64,000 bases of DNA from Phycisphaerae bacterium (GCA_030429705.1 JAUIES010000002.1:312001-376000), one strand, 5' to 3'; shown: positions 51,668-61,525, counted from the first letter of the stretch. Program-made: numbers and translations. Notes: a model not told the origin generated them from the letters alone.

Positions 51668-54070
51668 ATGACTGCTTCGGCTGACAGGTCGGTAAGAATC
51701 GCACGCAGAGCCTCGGCCCGCTTGAGCATGTCGCGGGTCGTGAAGACTTCGGGCCGATTTCTGGTGGTCTCGGCAGCCGCTTCGGTCGTGGCGGCCGGCA
51801 TCACGGCATTCTTCTTGAACGCTCAGGCGGGCATACTGGTCGCGGTCGCGTTCCTTGTGCTAGCCATCACGGTTGCGATCGCTGTTGAACTCGGCAAACG
51901 GTGTTCACTCGTCGCGGCTGCTGCGCAGGTCGATCGAACTCACCAGTTGCGCGACCAGATCTCGACTTCGATTGAACTGAGTCAGTCAAGACAACCGCAC
52001 GATGATGCATTTGTCACGCTGGCCATTCAAAATGGCGAACGATTGGCTGCTGAGGTTGATGCCCGGCAAGTCGTTTCTCTCAAACCTGATCGCAACTGGG
52101 TCTATTGGCCGTTGCTCGGTGCAGCAGCCGTGGGTGCCGCTCTGCTGGTGCCGCGGTGGACAGCGAGTATCGATTCGCAAGCCGACCCAACGCACATCGC
52201 ATCAACTCAGGCCGCACTCAATGCACTGGCGGACACCATCCAATCGGGACTCGATGAAGTGACCGAGCCGGACGCCGCCGAGCAGGCTTTTCTGGATCGG
52301 ATGGACGACATTGAGCGTGAATTGGCCCAAGGAAGAAGCACGCCTGAAGATGCTGCACTCGAGGCCGCCGCCGTTGCCGAGCGAACCGCTCAACAACTCG
52401 ACGAGAACGCCGAACGGGAACGAACGGCTTCCCTCGCCGAGCAACTCGAGCAGATCAATCCTGCCGAGGCAGCCGAAGCCAGAGAATTGGCTGAAGCCCT
52501 TCGCGATAGCAATTTTGATTCGGCAAAGCGCACGCTGAAAGAACTGACTGATCGCGCACAACGGGGAAGCGATCAGGACCGACAACAACTCGCCGACGAC
52601 CTTCGCAAGTTGGCAGCCCAGCTGCGACAGCAGGAAGAGAACAGCCCTCCCACACCGACATCAGAAGATTCACTTTCAACGGGCGAATCGGCCGAAACAA
52701 CTCAGCCCCCCGTTACAGAGCCGACAACGCCGCAGAGCGAGCAAGGTCAACAGGCCCCTGAGTCGTCAACGGACTCAGATGTTCCAGACGATCAAGATCC
52801 GTCGAGTACACCTGATCAGGCGACTCGTGACGAAGCCGAGCAAACCGCTCGCGATCAAGCCGAACGAGAAGCAGGCAAACAAGACGCAAATGATCTTGCA
52901 GATCGACTACAAGATGTTGCGGATTCACTTGATCGTCAAGACGAGCCCAGCCGGGGTGATCAGCAGGATCGGCCAACGCAAGATCGAGAGCCTGGGGCAG
53001 ATCAAAACAGTGGCACCGTGCCAGACAATCAAGATCGCCCGCAACCCGCGAACGGCACGCAAGAACAACCAACGACAGACCCAGCTGATCAATCGACGCC
53101 AGGACCTGCAGAATCGAATCCGCAGGAATCAAAGCCATCGACCGATTCGCAAGGCAATCAGGGTGAACCCAACGAACAGAATGCTCAGGAGACTGAAGGC
53201 GGCGACAGCCCGCCGCAGTCCGATCCTGGACGGACGGGTGATACACAAAACACCGCGAGCGATTCGAGCGACACATCGCCGGAAAACTCGGAAGGTCAAG
53301 AGGGCTCTCGATCGGACGACAACACCAGCGATCCGGGCTCGGACCAAGGGGCAAAGACAGATTCAGACTCGCCGGCCCAAGGCACACCGGGCGAATCCGC
53401 AGATACACCGACACCTGGCGATCGTGGACGAACAACCGATGAGGACGCGGATGCACAGCAACAGGGCGACCGACCCTCGTCGATCGATGACGCAAGCAAC
53501 AATCAGAGCCAATCGAACGATGAACAATCAAACGATGATACCAAAGCACTCGATCGTGCTATCGATCAGTTCGAAAAGATGAATCAGCGACAACGCGAAT
53601 CGCTGAGAAAGATGGCTCAATCAAACGAACTTCGTGAGCAGGCAGAAGAACTGCTCAATAGCGCGTCGCCCGAACAGCGTCAACGACTCGCTGACCTTGC
53701 CGAGCGACTCCGCCAGGATACTGGCAATCAACAGCCCGTTGATGACTGGAACCCCGACACCGAGTTGGTCGATGCAAGCGATTCTGACGCTGACGCATCG
53801 AATGCGACGCGTCAGGCTGGCACAACAGAACCTACCGCACCACCGGACCGAAATGCGGCTGTCGATCGTTCGCCGGCAAATGCTGCTCAAGTGCGCGACG
53901 CAGCTCAAGCCGCCGAGCGAGCCATTGAAGGTCAAGCCATTCCGAGCAGGTACCGAGATTATGTTCGGAGCGTGTACCGTCGATTTCAGGAGAAATCGAA
54001 TCAGTCTCCCGCACCTGAAGGCACCGATGCAGACCGATCTGAACCACCCACAACCGGATCCGGAACATGA
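51668..54070 (+). CDS. Large membrane protein with disordered Gln/Asp/Ser/Pro region
   Basis: This 800-residue protein belongs to a planctomycete-type family that I cannot name with certainty; it resembles DUF4175-like membrane proteins. Two helices lie near the N-terminus (VSAAASVVAAGITAFFLNA, GILVAVAFLVLAITVAIAVEL) and a third at about residue 155 (WPLLGAAAVGAALLVP). An Ala/Glu coiled-coil-like stretch comes next (about 200-315). A very long low-complexity tract rich in Gln, Asp, Ser, Thr, Pro and Glu covers about residues 315-630, and a final helical part (DQFEKMNQRQRESLRKM, RYRDYVRSVYRRFQ) closes the protein. Its stop overlaps the start of the VWA protein (ATGA), so the two are made together. 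The low-complexity tract is likely unstructured. Confidence 0.82.
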   Translation: MTASADRSVRIARRASARLSMSRVVKTSGRFLVVSAAASVVAAGITAFFLNAQAGILVAVAFLVLAITVAIAVELGKRCSLVAAAAQVDRTHQLRDQISTSIELSQSRQPHDDAFVTLAIQNGERLAAEVDARQVVSLKPDRNWVYWPLLGAAAVGAALLVPRWTASIDSQADPTHIASTQAALNALADTIQSGLDEVTEPDAAEQAFLDRMDDIERELAQGRSTPEDAALEAAAVAERTAQQLDENAERERTASLAEQLEQINPAEAAEARELAEALRDSNFDSAKRTLKELTDRAQRGSDQDRQQLADDLRKLAAQLRQQEENSPPTPTSEDSLSTGESAETTQPPVTEPTTPQSEQGQQAPESSTDSDVPDDQDPSSTPDQATRDEAEQTARDQAEREAGKQDANDLADRLQDVADSLDRQDEPSRGDQQDRPTQDREPGADQNSGTVPDNQDRPQPANGTQEQPTTDPADQSTPGPAESNPQESKPSTDSQGNQGEPNEQNAQETEGGDSPPQSDPGRTGDTQNTASDSSDTSPENSEGQEGSRSDDNTSDPGSDQGAKTDSDSPAQGTPGESADTPTPGDRGRTTDEDADAQQQGDRPSSIDDASNNQSQSNDEQSNDDTKALDRAIDQFEKMNQRQRESLRKMAQSNELREQAEELLNSASPEQRQRLADLAERLRQDTGNQQPVDDWNPDTELVDASDSDADASNATRQAGTTEPTAPPDRNAAVDRSPANAAQVRDAAQAAERAIEGQAIPSRYRDYVRSVYRRFQEKSNQSPAPEGTDADRSEPPTTGSGT

Positions 54071-57000
54071 TCGTCAGTTTCGATGATCCGCAGGTGCTCT
54101 GGCTGGCGGCGATTGCTCTCCCCCTCGGACTGCTTGGGTTGTTCTGGTTCCGAGCGATGATTCCAATGCGGCGCGTCACTGCAGTCGTCTTGCGGGCCTT
54201 GCTCTTCATACTCATCGCAGGCGCTCTTGCCGGAACACGAAAAGTGCAGGAGTCGAAGATTCTCGCCACGGTGGCTGTCATTGATCTTTCCGAATCGACG
54301 CGACTGTTTGGTTCCACGCAGACGAGTATCGAAGAAACCGTTCGAACTTTTCTTCAAGCATCAACGCGAAATCGTGAAGCAGATGACTTGCTGGGTGTCG
54401 TTGTGTTCGACCGCAATGCGATCGCGATCGGCACGCCGAGCCGCGCTGATGTTCTCTCTCGACCATTCGGATCATTGGGCCTGGATGGATCAAACATCGA
54501 ATCGGCGTTGCGACTGGCCGGGGGGCTTGTGCCACCCGACGCAACAGGTCGCATCGTCTTGTTCTCAGATGGCAATCAGACCGTCGGACAAGCCGATGCC
54601 GCGGCGGCCGCCATCGGCAACATGGCTCGGGGGCTCAACACCAGCGGCATGGCAATTGATGTTGTCCCCATCACCTACAACATTGACCGAGAAGTCGTCG
54701 TCGAATCGCTCGATGCACCACCCCGGGCCGCGTCTGAATCAACCATCACGGTTCGCGTCGTCTTGCGAAGCACCACGGCAACCAGTGGCACATTGCAACT
54801 GCTGCGCGAGGGCTCCCCGATCCGGATCAACGAGACAGCCGGCACAGCATCCGGGCGGCGCATCGCACTGAACCCAGGCCGCAATGTCGAACTCGTTCAG
54901 CTCGTCCTCGAACCCGGCCCGGTGCATCGATTCGAAGCCGTCTTCGTGCCCGACCAGGTCGACGACGCTTTCGTGGGCGATGCGGTTCTCGCAAACAATC
55001 GAGCCACCGCGTTTACCCTGACACCGGGTCGTGGATCGGTGCTCATCGTCGATGGCGTTTCGAACGGCTCATTGACAGCCACGGGGGCTACGCTCGCTCG
55101 CGTTCTGATCGATGCTGGTATGGAAGTGCAGACCGTCGCTCCGGCAGGATTCCCGACGCAAATGCTCGATCTGCAACGCTACGACCTCATCATGTTGCAG
55201 AATGTGCCTGCCGAATCGCTCGATGATCAGCAGCAAGACATGCTGGTGGCTCAGGTGCGTGACCTGGGGACAGGGCTTGTCATGATTGGTGGCCCGGATT
55301 CATTCGGCGCGGGCGGGTGGCACGGATCACGCGTGGCGGATGTCTTGCCCGTTCGACTCGATCTGCCTGATCGAATCATCGTACCCGAAGCAGCCATCGT
55401 CTTTGTCCTCGACAATTCCGGTTCCATGGCGGCATCAGTGCTTGGGTCTGTTCGCTCGCAACAGCAGATTGCCAACGAGGCTGCTGCGATGGCCGTACAG
55501 TCGCTCGACCGCACCGATCTCGTCGGCGTCATTTCATTCAATGAATCGCACCGCGTGGTCAAAGAACTGAGCCTAAACACTGATCCAGACCAGACGGCTT
55601 CGCGGATTCGCTCAATTGCATCCGGTGGGGGAACCACGCTCGGCCCGGCACTCCGCGTGGCCGCACAACAACTCGCCAACGCCGATGCGAAACTCAAGCA
55701 AGTGATCGTCCTGTCCGACGGCCGATCGAGCGATGCTGAGATTCTTGAGCAAGTTGCTGCGACCATGGCGGCCCAGGATATTCGCGTCACCGCAATAGGT
55801 ATCGGTGATGCTGCCGATTCCGGCTCTCTCGCAGCGGTCGCTCGGGCAGGCGGCGGCTCTTTCTACAGCGTCATCAATCCGAACCTGCTTCCTCGCATTT
55901 TTCTCAAAGCGGTCCGCATTGTGCGATCACCGCTTGTCCGTGAACAGATCGAACCCGTTCGCATCGATGCTCTTGAATCACCATTTGTCGCAGGATTTGA
56001 ATCCATGCCTCCTGTGCATGGACTTGTCTTGACGCGCGAGCGTGATGAACCCGGCATCATCAACGCACTTCGCACGCAGAATGGAGAGCCACTGCTGGCT
56101 CATTGGAACATCGGTCTTGGACAGGTCGTCGCGTTTACCTCCGATGCACACGCATGGGCAAGCCCATGGCTGGATACGACCATTTATCGTGCGTTCTGGC
56201 TACAACTCGCTCGGACAGCAAGTCGAGTGCGACAAGAGACAAACTCAGAACTGATGGTTGTCGAATCGAGCGGCGTGCTCCATATGAAATTTAACGCCTT
56301 GGATAAATCCAACCGTCCATTAGACTTACTCGATGTTCCCGTCTCCGTGTTTGGACCGTCCGGACAGATCCAGGAACTTGATCTGTTGCAAGTCGGCCCA
56401 GGGCAATATGAGTCAACGATCAACGCCCCTGATGCGGGACCGTACATCGTCGTTGCCAAACCGATGCGACAAAACACGCGCCTGCCACCATTACTCGCAG
56501 GAGCAACAACAGGTGCAAGCACTGAACTCGCTCGACTAGAACCCAACACCGCTCTACTCAATGCCATCGCGTCGTACGGCGATGGGCGCGTTCTGGATAT
56601 CAATCAACCAGACCCAACCTTGATGTTCGATCGATCGACGGTTCGCCCCCACCGCACTTCATCTCCGCTGTGGCCCGCATTGATCGCGTGGGCTGTTGTG
56701 GTCTTTCTCCTCGATGTCGGCACGAGGCGAGTGGCGTGGGATCGTTTCATAAGCCGTCAATTCGGAGCTTCGATTGCGGATGATCTGCGTCGAGCGACAG
56801 CACAGAATCAGCCGCAATCAATCGCCGAGTTGATGGCTGCACGAAGAACTGGAAATACGCCCGATTCGACCGACAAACTCAATGAGCAAGATGCAAAGAG
56901 GGTTGCTGCGGAAGCCAAGCGGGCACGCTGGTCGGCACAATCAACGCCGGCTCCATCGGTTGTTCAATCAAGTCCAGCCAGCCAGCCATCGAAATCCGTC

Positions 57001-57096
57001 GAGTCCGCAGATCAAGATGAGTCAAAGGAAGAGTCCTCGCTCATGGCAGCAAAACGACGAGCGAGAGAACGATTCGAGGAGAATCACGATGCATGA
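54067..57096 (+). CDS. VWA-domain / glutamine-amidotransferase-like membrane protein
   Basis: The protein has 1009 residues. Two N-terminal helices (VLWLAAIALPLGLLGLFWF, AVVLRALLFILIAGALAG) are followed by a degenerate first VWA-like domain (VAVIDLSES, IVLFSDGNQT). A beta-rich part and a GATase-like segment come next (YDLIMLQNVPAESLDDQQ, VMIGGPDSFGAGGW). The second VWA domain has an intact metal site: FVLDNSGSM, a Thr in GGTTLGPAL, and LSDGRSSD. A last helix (WPALIAWAVVVFLLDV) precedes a cytoplasmic basic tail. Such proteins usually sit in operons with MoxR ATPase and DUF58 genes (Bat-like systems), absent here. It overlaps the upstream gene by four bases and the downstream methyltransferase by eight. 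Confidence 0.88.
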   Translation: MIVSFDDPQVLWLAAIALPLGLLGLFWFRAMIPMRRVTAVVLRALLFILIAGALAGTRKVQESKILATVAVIDLSESTRLFGSTQTSIEETVRTFLQASTRNREADDLLGVVVFDRNAIAIGTPSRADVLSRPFGSLGLDGSNIESALRLAGGLVPPDATGRIVLFSDGNQTVGQADAAAAAIGNMARGLNTSGMAIDVVPITYNIDREVVVESLDAPPRAASESTITVRVVLRSTTATSGTLQLLREGSPIRINETAGTASGRRIALNPGRNVELVQLVLEPGPVHRFEAVFVPDQVDDAFVGDAVLANNRATAFTLTPGRGSVLIVDGVSNGSLTATGATLARVLIDAGMEVQTVAPAGFPTQMLDLQRYDLIMLQNVPAESLDDQQQDMLVAQVRDLGTGLVMIGGPDSFGAGGWHGSRVADVLPVRLDLPDRIIVPEAAIVFVLDNSGSMAASVLGSVRSQQQIANEAAAMAVQSLDRTDLVGVISFNESHRVVKELSLNTDPDQTASRIRSIASGGGTTLGPALRVAAQQLANADAKLKQVIVLSDGRSSDAEILEQVAATMAAQDIRVTAIGIGDAADSGSLAAVARAGGGSFYSVINPNLLPRIFLKAVRIVRSPLVREQIEPVRIDALESPFVAGFESMPPVHGLVLTRERDEPGIINALRTQNGEPLLAHWNIGLGQVVAFTSDAHAWASPWLDTTIYRAFWLQLARTASRVRQETNSELMVVESSGVLHMKFNALDKSNRPLDLLDVPVSVFGPSGQIQELDLLQVGPGQYESTINAPDAGPYIVVAKPMRQNTRLPPLLAGATTGASTELARLEPNTALLNAIASYGDGRVLDINQPDPTLMFDRSTVRPHRTSSPLWPALIAWAVVVFLLDVGTRRVAWDRFISRQFGASIADDLRRATAQNQPQSIAELMAARRTGNTPDSTDKLNEQDAKRVAAEAKRARWSAQSTPAPSVVQSSPASQPSKSVESADQDESKEESSLMAAKRRARERFEENHDA

Positions 57097-57868
57097 TCAA
57101 CCGCTCTACGAGATGAAGCCGCTCACACGGTTTGACGATCGCGTCGCTGACTATGTTCGGTTCCGCCCTGACTACCCCGATGCTGCGATTGACACCATGC
57201 TGAGCGGCCTCGGGTTTCCCGGTATGCTCACAATCGCCGACATCGGTGCCGGTACGGGTATCTTGTCCATGCAACTCGCGACCCGTGGCGCTCTGGTGGT
57301 GGCTGTCGAACCAAACGAACACATGCGGCGTGTTATCGAGAAGCATGATCGAATTCTGACCCAGGACGGAACAGCCGAATCTTGCGGACTCAAGGATGAA
57401 TCCGTACACCTCGTGGTCTGTGGGCAGTCATTCCATTGGTTCGATTCCAGGCGCGCGCTTCCGGAGTTTCGCCGCATTCTCAAAGGTCTCGGCCGTCTCG
57501 CGCTGATCTGGAACATGCGCGATCACAATGACGAACTGTCGTGCGGATACGCTGCGGCGCTTCGAGTCGCGTCAGGCGATCATCCTGCTGCCAGACGATC
57601 TGTCCCGGTCGAAAGCGTTCGCGAGAGCGACCACTTTGAGGACTTTCGTGAGTTCGTATTCCCCCATGAACAGCGTCTGTCCGTCGCTGGCCTTATCGGT
57701 CGAGCACGAAGTGCGTCCTACTGCCCTGCCGAAGGGCCGGCTTATGACCAACTGGTTGATGAAATCGAAAAACTGCACGCGGCATTCGCTGAAGATGACG
57801 GATTGGTCACCTTCCGATACAGAACGCAAATGTTCCTCTGTGAACCAGCAATGCCATCAGACGAATAA
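57089..57868 (+). CDS. SAM-dependent methyltransferase (type 11)
   Basis: This class I methyltransferase has about 259 residues. The SAM-binding motif I is ADIGAGTGILS, acidic motif II is VVAVEPNEHM, and motif III-IV reads VHLVVCGQSFHWFD, with the YafE/UbiE-like FHWFD signature of methyltransferase 11 proteins. ATG 57089 follows GAGGAG by eight bases and overlaps the VWA gene end by eight bases. The longer open frame upstream lies inside the VWA gene. The substrate is unknown and the link to the VWA pair is only transcriptional. Confidence 0.9.
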   Translation: MHDQPLYEMKPLTRFDDRVADYVRFRPDYPDAAIDTMLSGLGFPGMLTIADIGAGTGILSMQLATRGALVVAVEPNEHMRRVIEKHDRILTQDGTAESCGLKDESVHLVVCGQSFHWFDSRRALPEFRRILKGLGRLALIWNMRDHNDELSCGYAAALRVASGDHPAARRSVPVESVRESDHFEDFREFVFPHEQRLSVAGLIGRARSASYCPAEGPAYDQLVDEIEKLHAAFAEDDGLVTFRYRTQMFLCEPAMPSDE

Positions 57869-57892
57869 CGCTGATGATCTTCGCTGCCTCCG

Positions 57893-59593
57893 CTACGCTG
57901 GTGCGGCGGCGGGCTCAAGCGTTCCGTGCAATGCCAGCCGTTCGCCAGCGTGAATCCGCACGCGCACGATCGATCCTACAAGGTCCTCGGGATTGGTTTG
58001 ATCAGTCGATTCAAACAGAACGATCTGATCCCCATCCGTGCGACCAGTCATCTGAACAGGACCTTCCGGCTGACTCTCGACTTGTGAGACACAATTGATG
58101 TGGGCTTCGTCGCTCAAAGCCACCCGTGACGCTCGGCCGCCAACCGTGAGTTCGATCATGCCTCGACCTGGCTTGATATCGGCTCCACGGCTTTTTTTCT
58201 CGCGTCGGCTCAATCCTTCAACCAATACATCAAACGACCGACCGATTTGCTCTCGCGAGATCTCATCAGAAACCTCCGCTTGCACCGCAAGTAACGCGTT
58301 GTTTCGGACGCGTTTAATCGACTCCGGTACATCATCCGGGATCTTGTCGTACGCAATTGTTCCCGGTCGCTGCGAGTACTTGAAGATGAAGCAGTTCTTG
58401 TATCGACTTCGTTGTACGAGTTCGATCGTATTGTCAAAATCGGCATCAGTTTCCGTTGGGAATCCGACGATGATATCGCCGGACAGCATCAACGGACGAC
58501 CGATTTCCGGTTGGTCGAGATACGACCGACACCGCTCGATGAACTCATCGTATTCACCAACCGTGTATCCTCGATTCATCATCTTGAGCAACCGGTCAGA
58601 GCCCGTCTGGGCAGGCACATGAATGTAACGGCAGATGCGTGGACAGTCACGAATCACCGAAAGCACATCGTCGCCAAAATCGCGCGGATAACTGGTGACA
58701 AATCGCAACCGCTGAATCGCTGGAACCTGTTCATGGATCTCATACAACAAATCGGCAAAGGTTGTTACACCAGATCCTTCAAATGGATCGCGCCGATGTC
58801 CGCCTTTGAAACTGCGCCCTTTTTGAGGCTGCGTGATGCCTTCAACCTGCTGTGCCGCCTCGTGCTCAAACCGATAATGATTCACCGTCTGACCGAGCAA
58901 TGTGATCTCGAGAACACCGGTATCTGCGAGTCGTTTGCACTCATCGATGATGTGTGCCGGGGGGCGATGGATCTCGGCCCCGCGCGTGAATGGCACGACG
59001 CAGTAGGTACAGAACTTGTTACACCCGCGTGTAATGCGCACATAGGCAGACCGCTTGTTCACACCATCGATGGGAGACACCGACCGTGACAGGTCGAGCA
59101 TTTCGAGTGAATCTGCAGCCGCTGCAAGCGTCGAGCTCCGGCGTGATGCACCACCCTGCAATGCCGCCACGCGCGCAGACTTCATCGCCGACTGCTTCGG
59201 CTGTCCATCGTCACCGATCATCGCCATTCGCGTGCGCAGAGCGTTGTCCAAAAGATCTGGCAGTTTGTCAAGCTCCGCCGGACCGCACATCACATCCACC
59301 ACCGGCATGCGATTCATCAGGTCTTGTCCGTCGCGTTCGGCCATGCATCCGAGAACACCAACGACAAGTGCCGGTTGCTCTCGCTTGCGATCTTTCAAAT
59401 CACCCAGTCGGCTCCAGACTTTCTGCTCGGCTCGCTCGCGGACCGAGCAGGTGTTATACAACACGATGTCCGCCTGATCCGATTGGTTCGTGAACCGATA
59501 GCCGAGTGAAGCAAGTCGCCCGGCAACGAGTTCAGAATCCAACTCGTTCATCTGACAGCCAAAGGTTTCGAGATAGACCGTTTTCGTAGGCAT
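57893..59593 (-). CDS. miaB: tRNA-2-methylthio-N6-dimethylallyladenosine synthase
   Basis: MiaB is a radical-SAM methylthiotransferase that modifies A37 of tRNAs. The N-terminal cluster cysteines are in ETFGCQMN, YNTCSV and LGCMAE. The radical-SAM motif is RGCNKFCTYC with PFTRGAE, and a TRAM domain ends the protein. At about 566 residues it is longer than usual (near 450). One Ala/Ser-rich insert lies just before the radical-SAM motif and another basic insert (KGRSFKGGHRRDPFEG) lies within that domain. ATG 59593 (MPTKTVYLETFGC) fits the family; an ATG 18 codons upstream is possible. Confidence 0.94.
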   Translation of the reverse strand: MPTKTVYLETFGCQMNELDSELVAGRLASLGYRFTNQSDQADIVLYNTCSVRERAEQKVWSRLGDLKDRKREQPALVVGVLGCMAERDGQDLMNRMPVVDVMCGPAELDKLPDLLDNALRTRMAMIGDDGQPKQSAMKSARVAALQGGASRRSSTLAAAADSLEMLDLSRSVSPIDGVNKRSAYVRITRGCNKFCTYCVVPFTRGAEIHRPPAHIIDECKRLADTGVLEITLLGQTVNHYRFEHEAAQQVEGITQPQKGRSFKGGHRRDPFEGSGVTTFADLLYEIHEQVPAIQRLRFVTSYPRDFGDDVLSVIRDCPRICRYIHVPAQTGSDRLLKMMNRGYTVGEYDEFIERCRSYLDQPEIGRPLMLSGDIIVGFPTETDADFDNTIELVQRSRYKNCFIFKYSQRPGTIAYDKIPDDVPESIKRVRNNALLAVQAEVSDEISREQIGRSFDVLVEGLSRREKKSRGADIKPGRGMIELTVGGRASRVALSDEAHINCVSQVESQPEGPVQMTGRTDGDQIVLFESTDQTNPEDLVGSIVRVRIHAGERLALHGTLEPAAAPA

Positions 59594-59684
59594 GAGCAAG
59601 ACTTTACGCCACCCACCGGCCTCATCGCCATGAATCGAGCCATACATTCACCAAAGAGCGCGACGCATTGATAGACTCTGCCGA

Positions 59685-61319
59685 ATGCGGCGACACTGGA
59701 TACGAAATTTATCGCTCTCCAACAAGTGCCTGTTGCTCTTTGGCGGTGCCATTACCATTCTCATGCTGCTTGCGTTTACCCTGCCATTCTTCAGGATGAA
59801 CGGCTTGGTTCGCGCGGGGCAGCTTGAGGTCTGCCGCGACCTGGCTCGCGCCTGGGTCCAGTTTGATCGGTTGGATGAAGAATTCTCGCTTCTCGCAGGC
59901 GCGTCCATTCGAGCATACACACCCGACGAAGCATCGATGGCCTCATCTGAAGACAGGTTTCTGGAGCGAGCTCTCAGTGCGTTCGATCGCACGCCTTCAC
60001 TCACAGAAAAGTTTCGAGCCTCTTGGGAAGGCGGCACGAAGCGCTTTCAGTACATTCGAGCCGAGCGAGGGCCGGAAGGTGCGATCGAACGGGTGGTGTA
60101 CCTCGAACGCCGATCGGGCGGCGCAGCGATCCAATTGTTCGTCAACGGCATCTATCTGCTGGCAGCCGGATTCGTCGTCCTCGCCGTCGCCGTCCTGCTG
60201 TTTCAGGGCATACTCACCCGCATCATTTTATCGCCTGTTCGCTCACTTCGACAGACCGCTGACAGCGTGCGCGACGGTGATCTCGCCGTCCGGTCAGATA
60301 TTCAAACCGGCGACGAATTCGAAGAACTCGCTGAAACCTTCAACCTCATGTTGTCCGAACTGCAGATTCGTCAGGACCAGTTGCGCTCGATCAATGCCGC
60401 CCTTGACGGACGCCTCGCGGAGATGGCTGAGGTCAACAAAGGGCTTGCCCGCGCAGCAGAAATCAAAGGTGAGTTTGTCGCCAATGTCAGCCACGAGTTA
60501 CGAACACCGATGAACTCCATTCTCGGGTTTGCGGAACTTCTGCAGGAAATCTCACGGGCTGAACGAGAGCGGTTGCATGAAGAACACCAGAGCACGCCCG
60601 TTGCTCTTGCCAAGCGTGAACGCTACCTCGAGAACATCATCGGGGCCGGACGAACACTCCTCGAGATGATTGAGAGTCTGCTTGAAATGGCAAAACTTGA
60701 GGCCGGTCGAGTCGATATCAAGGTCGAGCCAATAAGCGTCGGGCAAACCTGCGAGGGATTGGCCGCTCTGATCGATCCGCTCGCTCGTCGCAAGGGCGTC
60801 GAGATCCGCCTCGATGTTCGCACTGATGTACCGATCATCGAGACCGACTCGAAAAAGTTCAGCCAGATCGTGTTCAATCTACTCTCCAACGCAGTGAAAT
60901 TCACGCCTGGGGGGGCCGAAGAGCGGAGCCGTGTTACACTGCGCGCCGAGCGACTCGCACCAAGCGGGCTCGACAGCTCCGACGCACGCGTCCGGGTCAG
61001 TGTGATCGACAACGGCCCGGGCATCTCGGGCGATGACCAGAAGAAACTCTTTGAAAAATTCAGCCGCCTCGATCGTGATCGTGACGGAAGCCAGCCGGGC
61101 ACCGGGCTCGGGCTCGCCATTTCACGCGAACTCGCGGTCGTGATTCAGGGCGACCTCCAACTCGTCAGCGAAGAGGGGCACGGGTCCATGTTCAGCCTCA
61201 TTGTGCCGCTCAAACTTGATCCGGAGCAGATCCGCACGACCCAACTCGAAGCCAAGTTTCGAGGCTCCTTGACTGGTCGACGCGACTGGGATGAGTCGAC
61301 CGATACTTCACCCGACTGA
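59685..61319 (+). CDS. Membrane sensor histidine kinase (HAMP-HisKA-HATPase)
   Basis: This is a 544-residue two-component sensor kinase. A membrane helix at about 14-34 (CLLLFGGAITILMLLAFTL) and another at about 155-175 (GIYLLAAGFVVLAVAVLLF) flank a periplasmic domain of about 120 residues without a recognised fold. A HAMP linker follows (RSLRQTADSVRDGDLAVRSD). The phosphoacceptor is His270 in VSHELRTP, and the ATPase part shows NLLSNAVKFTPGG, VIDNGPGI and GTGLGLAIS. No response regulator gene is adjacent, so it is an orphan kinase. It is divergent from miaB. Confidence 0.94.
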   Translation: MRRHWIRNLSLSNKCLLLFGGAITILMLLAFTLPFFRMNGLVRAGQLEVCRDLARAWVQFDRLDEEFSLLAGASIRAYTPDEASMASSEDRFLERALSAFDRTPSLTEKFRASWEGGTKRFQYIRAERGPEGAIERVVYLERRSGGAAIQLFVNGIYLLAAGFVVLAVAVLLFQGILTRIILSPVRSLRQTADSVRDGDLAVRSDIQTGDEFEELAETFNLMLSELQIRQDQLRSINAALDGRLAEMAEVNKGLARAAEIKGEFVANVSHELRTPMNSILGFAELLQEISRAERERLHEEHQSTPVALAKRERYLENIIGAGRTLLEMIESLLEMAKLEAGRVDIKVEPISVGQTCEGLAALIDPLARRKGVEIRLDVRTDVPIIETDSKKFSQIVFNLLSNAVKFTPGGAEERSRVTLRAERLAPSGLDSSDARVRVSVIDNGPGISGDDQKKLFEKFSRLDRDRDGSQPGTGLGLAISRELAVVIQGDLQLVSEEGHGSMFSLIVPLKLDPEQIRTTQLEAKFRGSLTGRRDWDESTDTSPD

Positions 61320-61372
61320 ACCTTCTCCCGGCTGGAACATCGCCATTGATCACGGTTTGCAATTCGGAACAC

Positions 61373-61525
61373 TCAGTCGTCGGTATCGCCCGCCCGCTCT
61401 ATGGCTTGCCCGGTCGCTTTGATATCTTTGCCCACGCCTTCGACGGTGTTACAGCCATTGAGCATGGCACAACCGATGCACAAAATTGCGATCCAGCCAC
61501 AGTGACGAACAACTTGTTTTTTCAT
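61373..61525 (-). CDS. Entericidin-family small lipoprotein
   Basis: This gene encodes only 50 residues. It begins MKKQVVRHCGWIAILCIGC, has a lipobox MLNGC with Cys25 as the lipid-attachment residue, and continues NTVEGVGKDIKATGQAIERAGD, the hallmark of entericidin A/B-type peptides (CNTxxGxGxDxxxxGxAIExA). Entericidins are small envelope lipoproteins, in E. coli an antidote/toxin pair tied to stationary phase. The ATG has GGAG nine bases upstream. Only one copy is present, with no second entericidin adjacent. It lies between the histidine kinase (convergent) and galK (same strand, 63 bases upstream). Confidence 0.88.
   Translation of the reverse strand: MKKQVVRHCGWIAILCIGCAMLNGCNTVEGVGKDIKATGQAIERAGDTDD

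Noticed and set aside
52713-53549. Long alternative frames (278 residues minus, 267 residues plus) inside the disordered tract
   Set aside because: The biased Gln/Asp/Ser codons of the real gene keep other frames open. The shadow proteins are Ile/Arg/Gln or Leu/Arg-rich and lack ribosome sites.
57425-57460. tRNA-like TTCGATTCC box
   Set aside because: It is within the methyltransferase FHWFDSR codons and no cloverleaf can be drawn around it.
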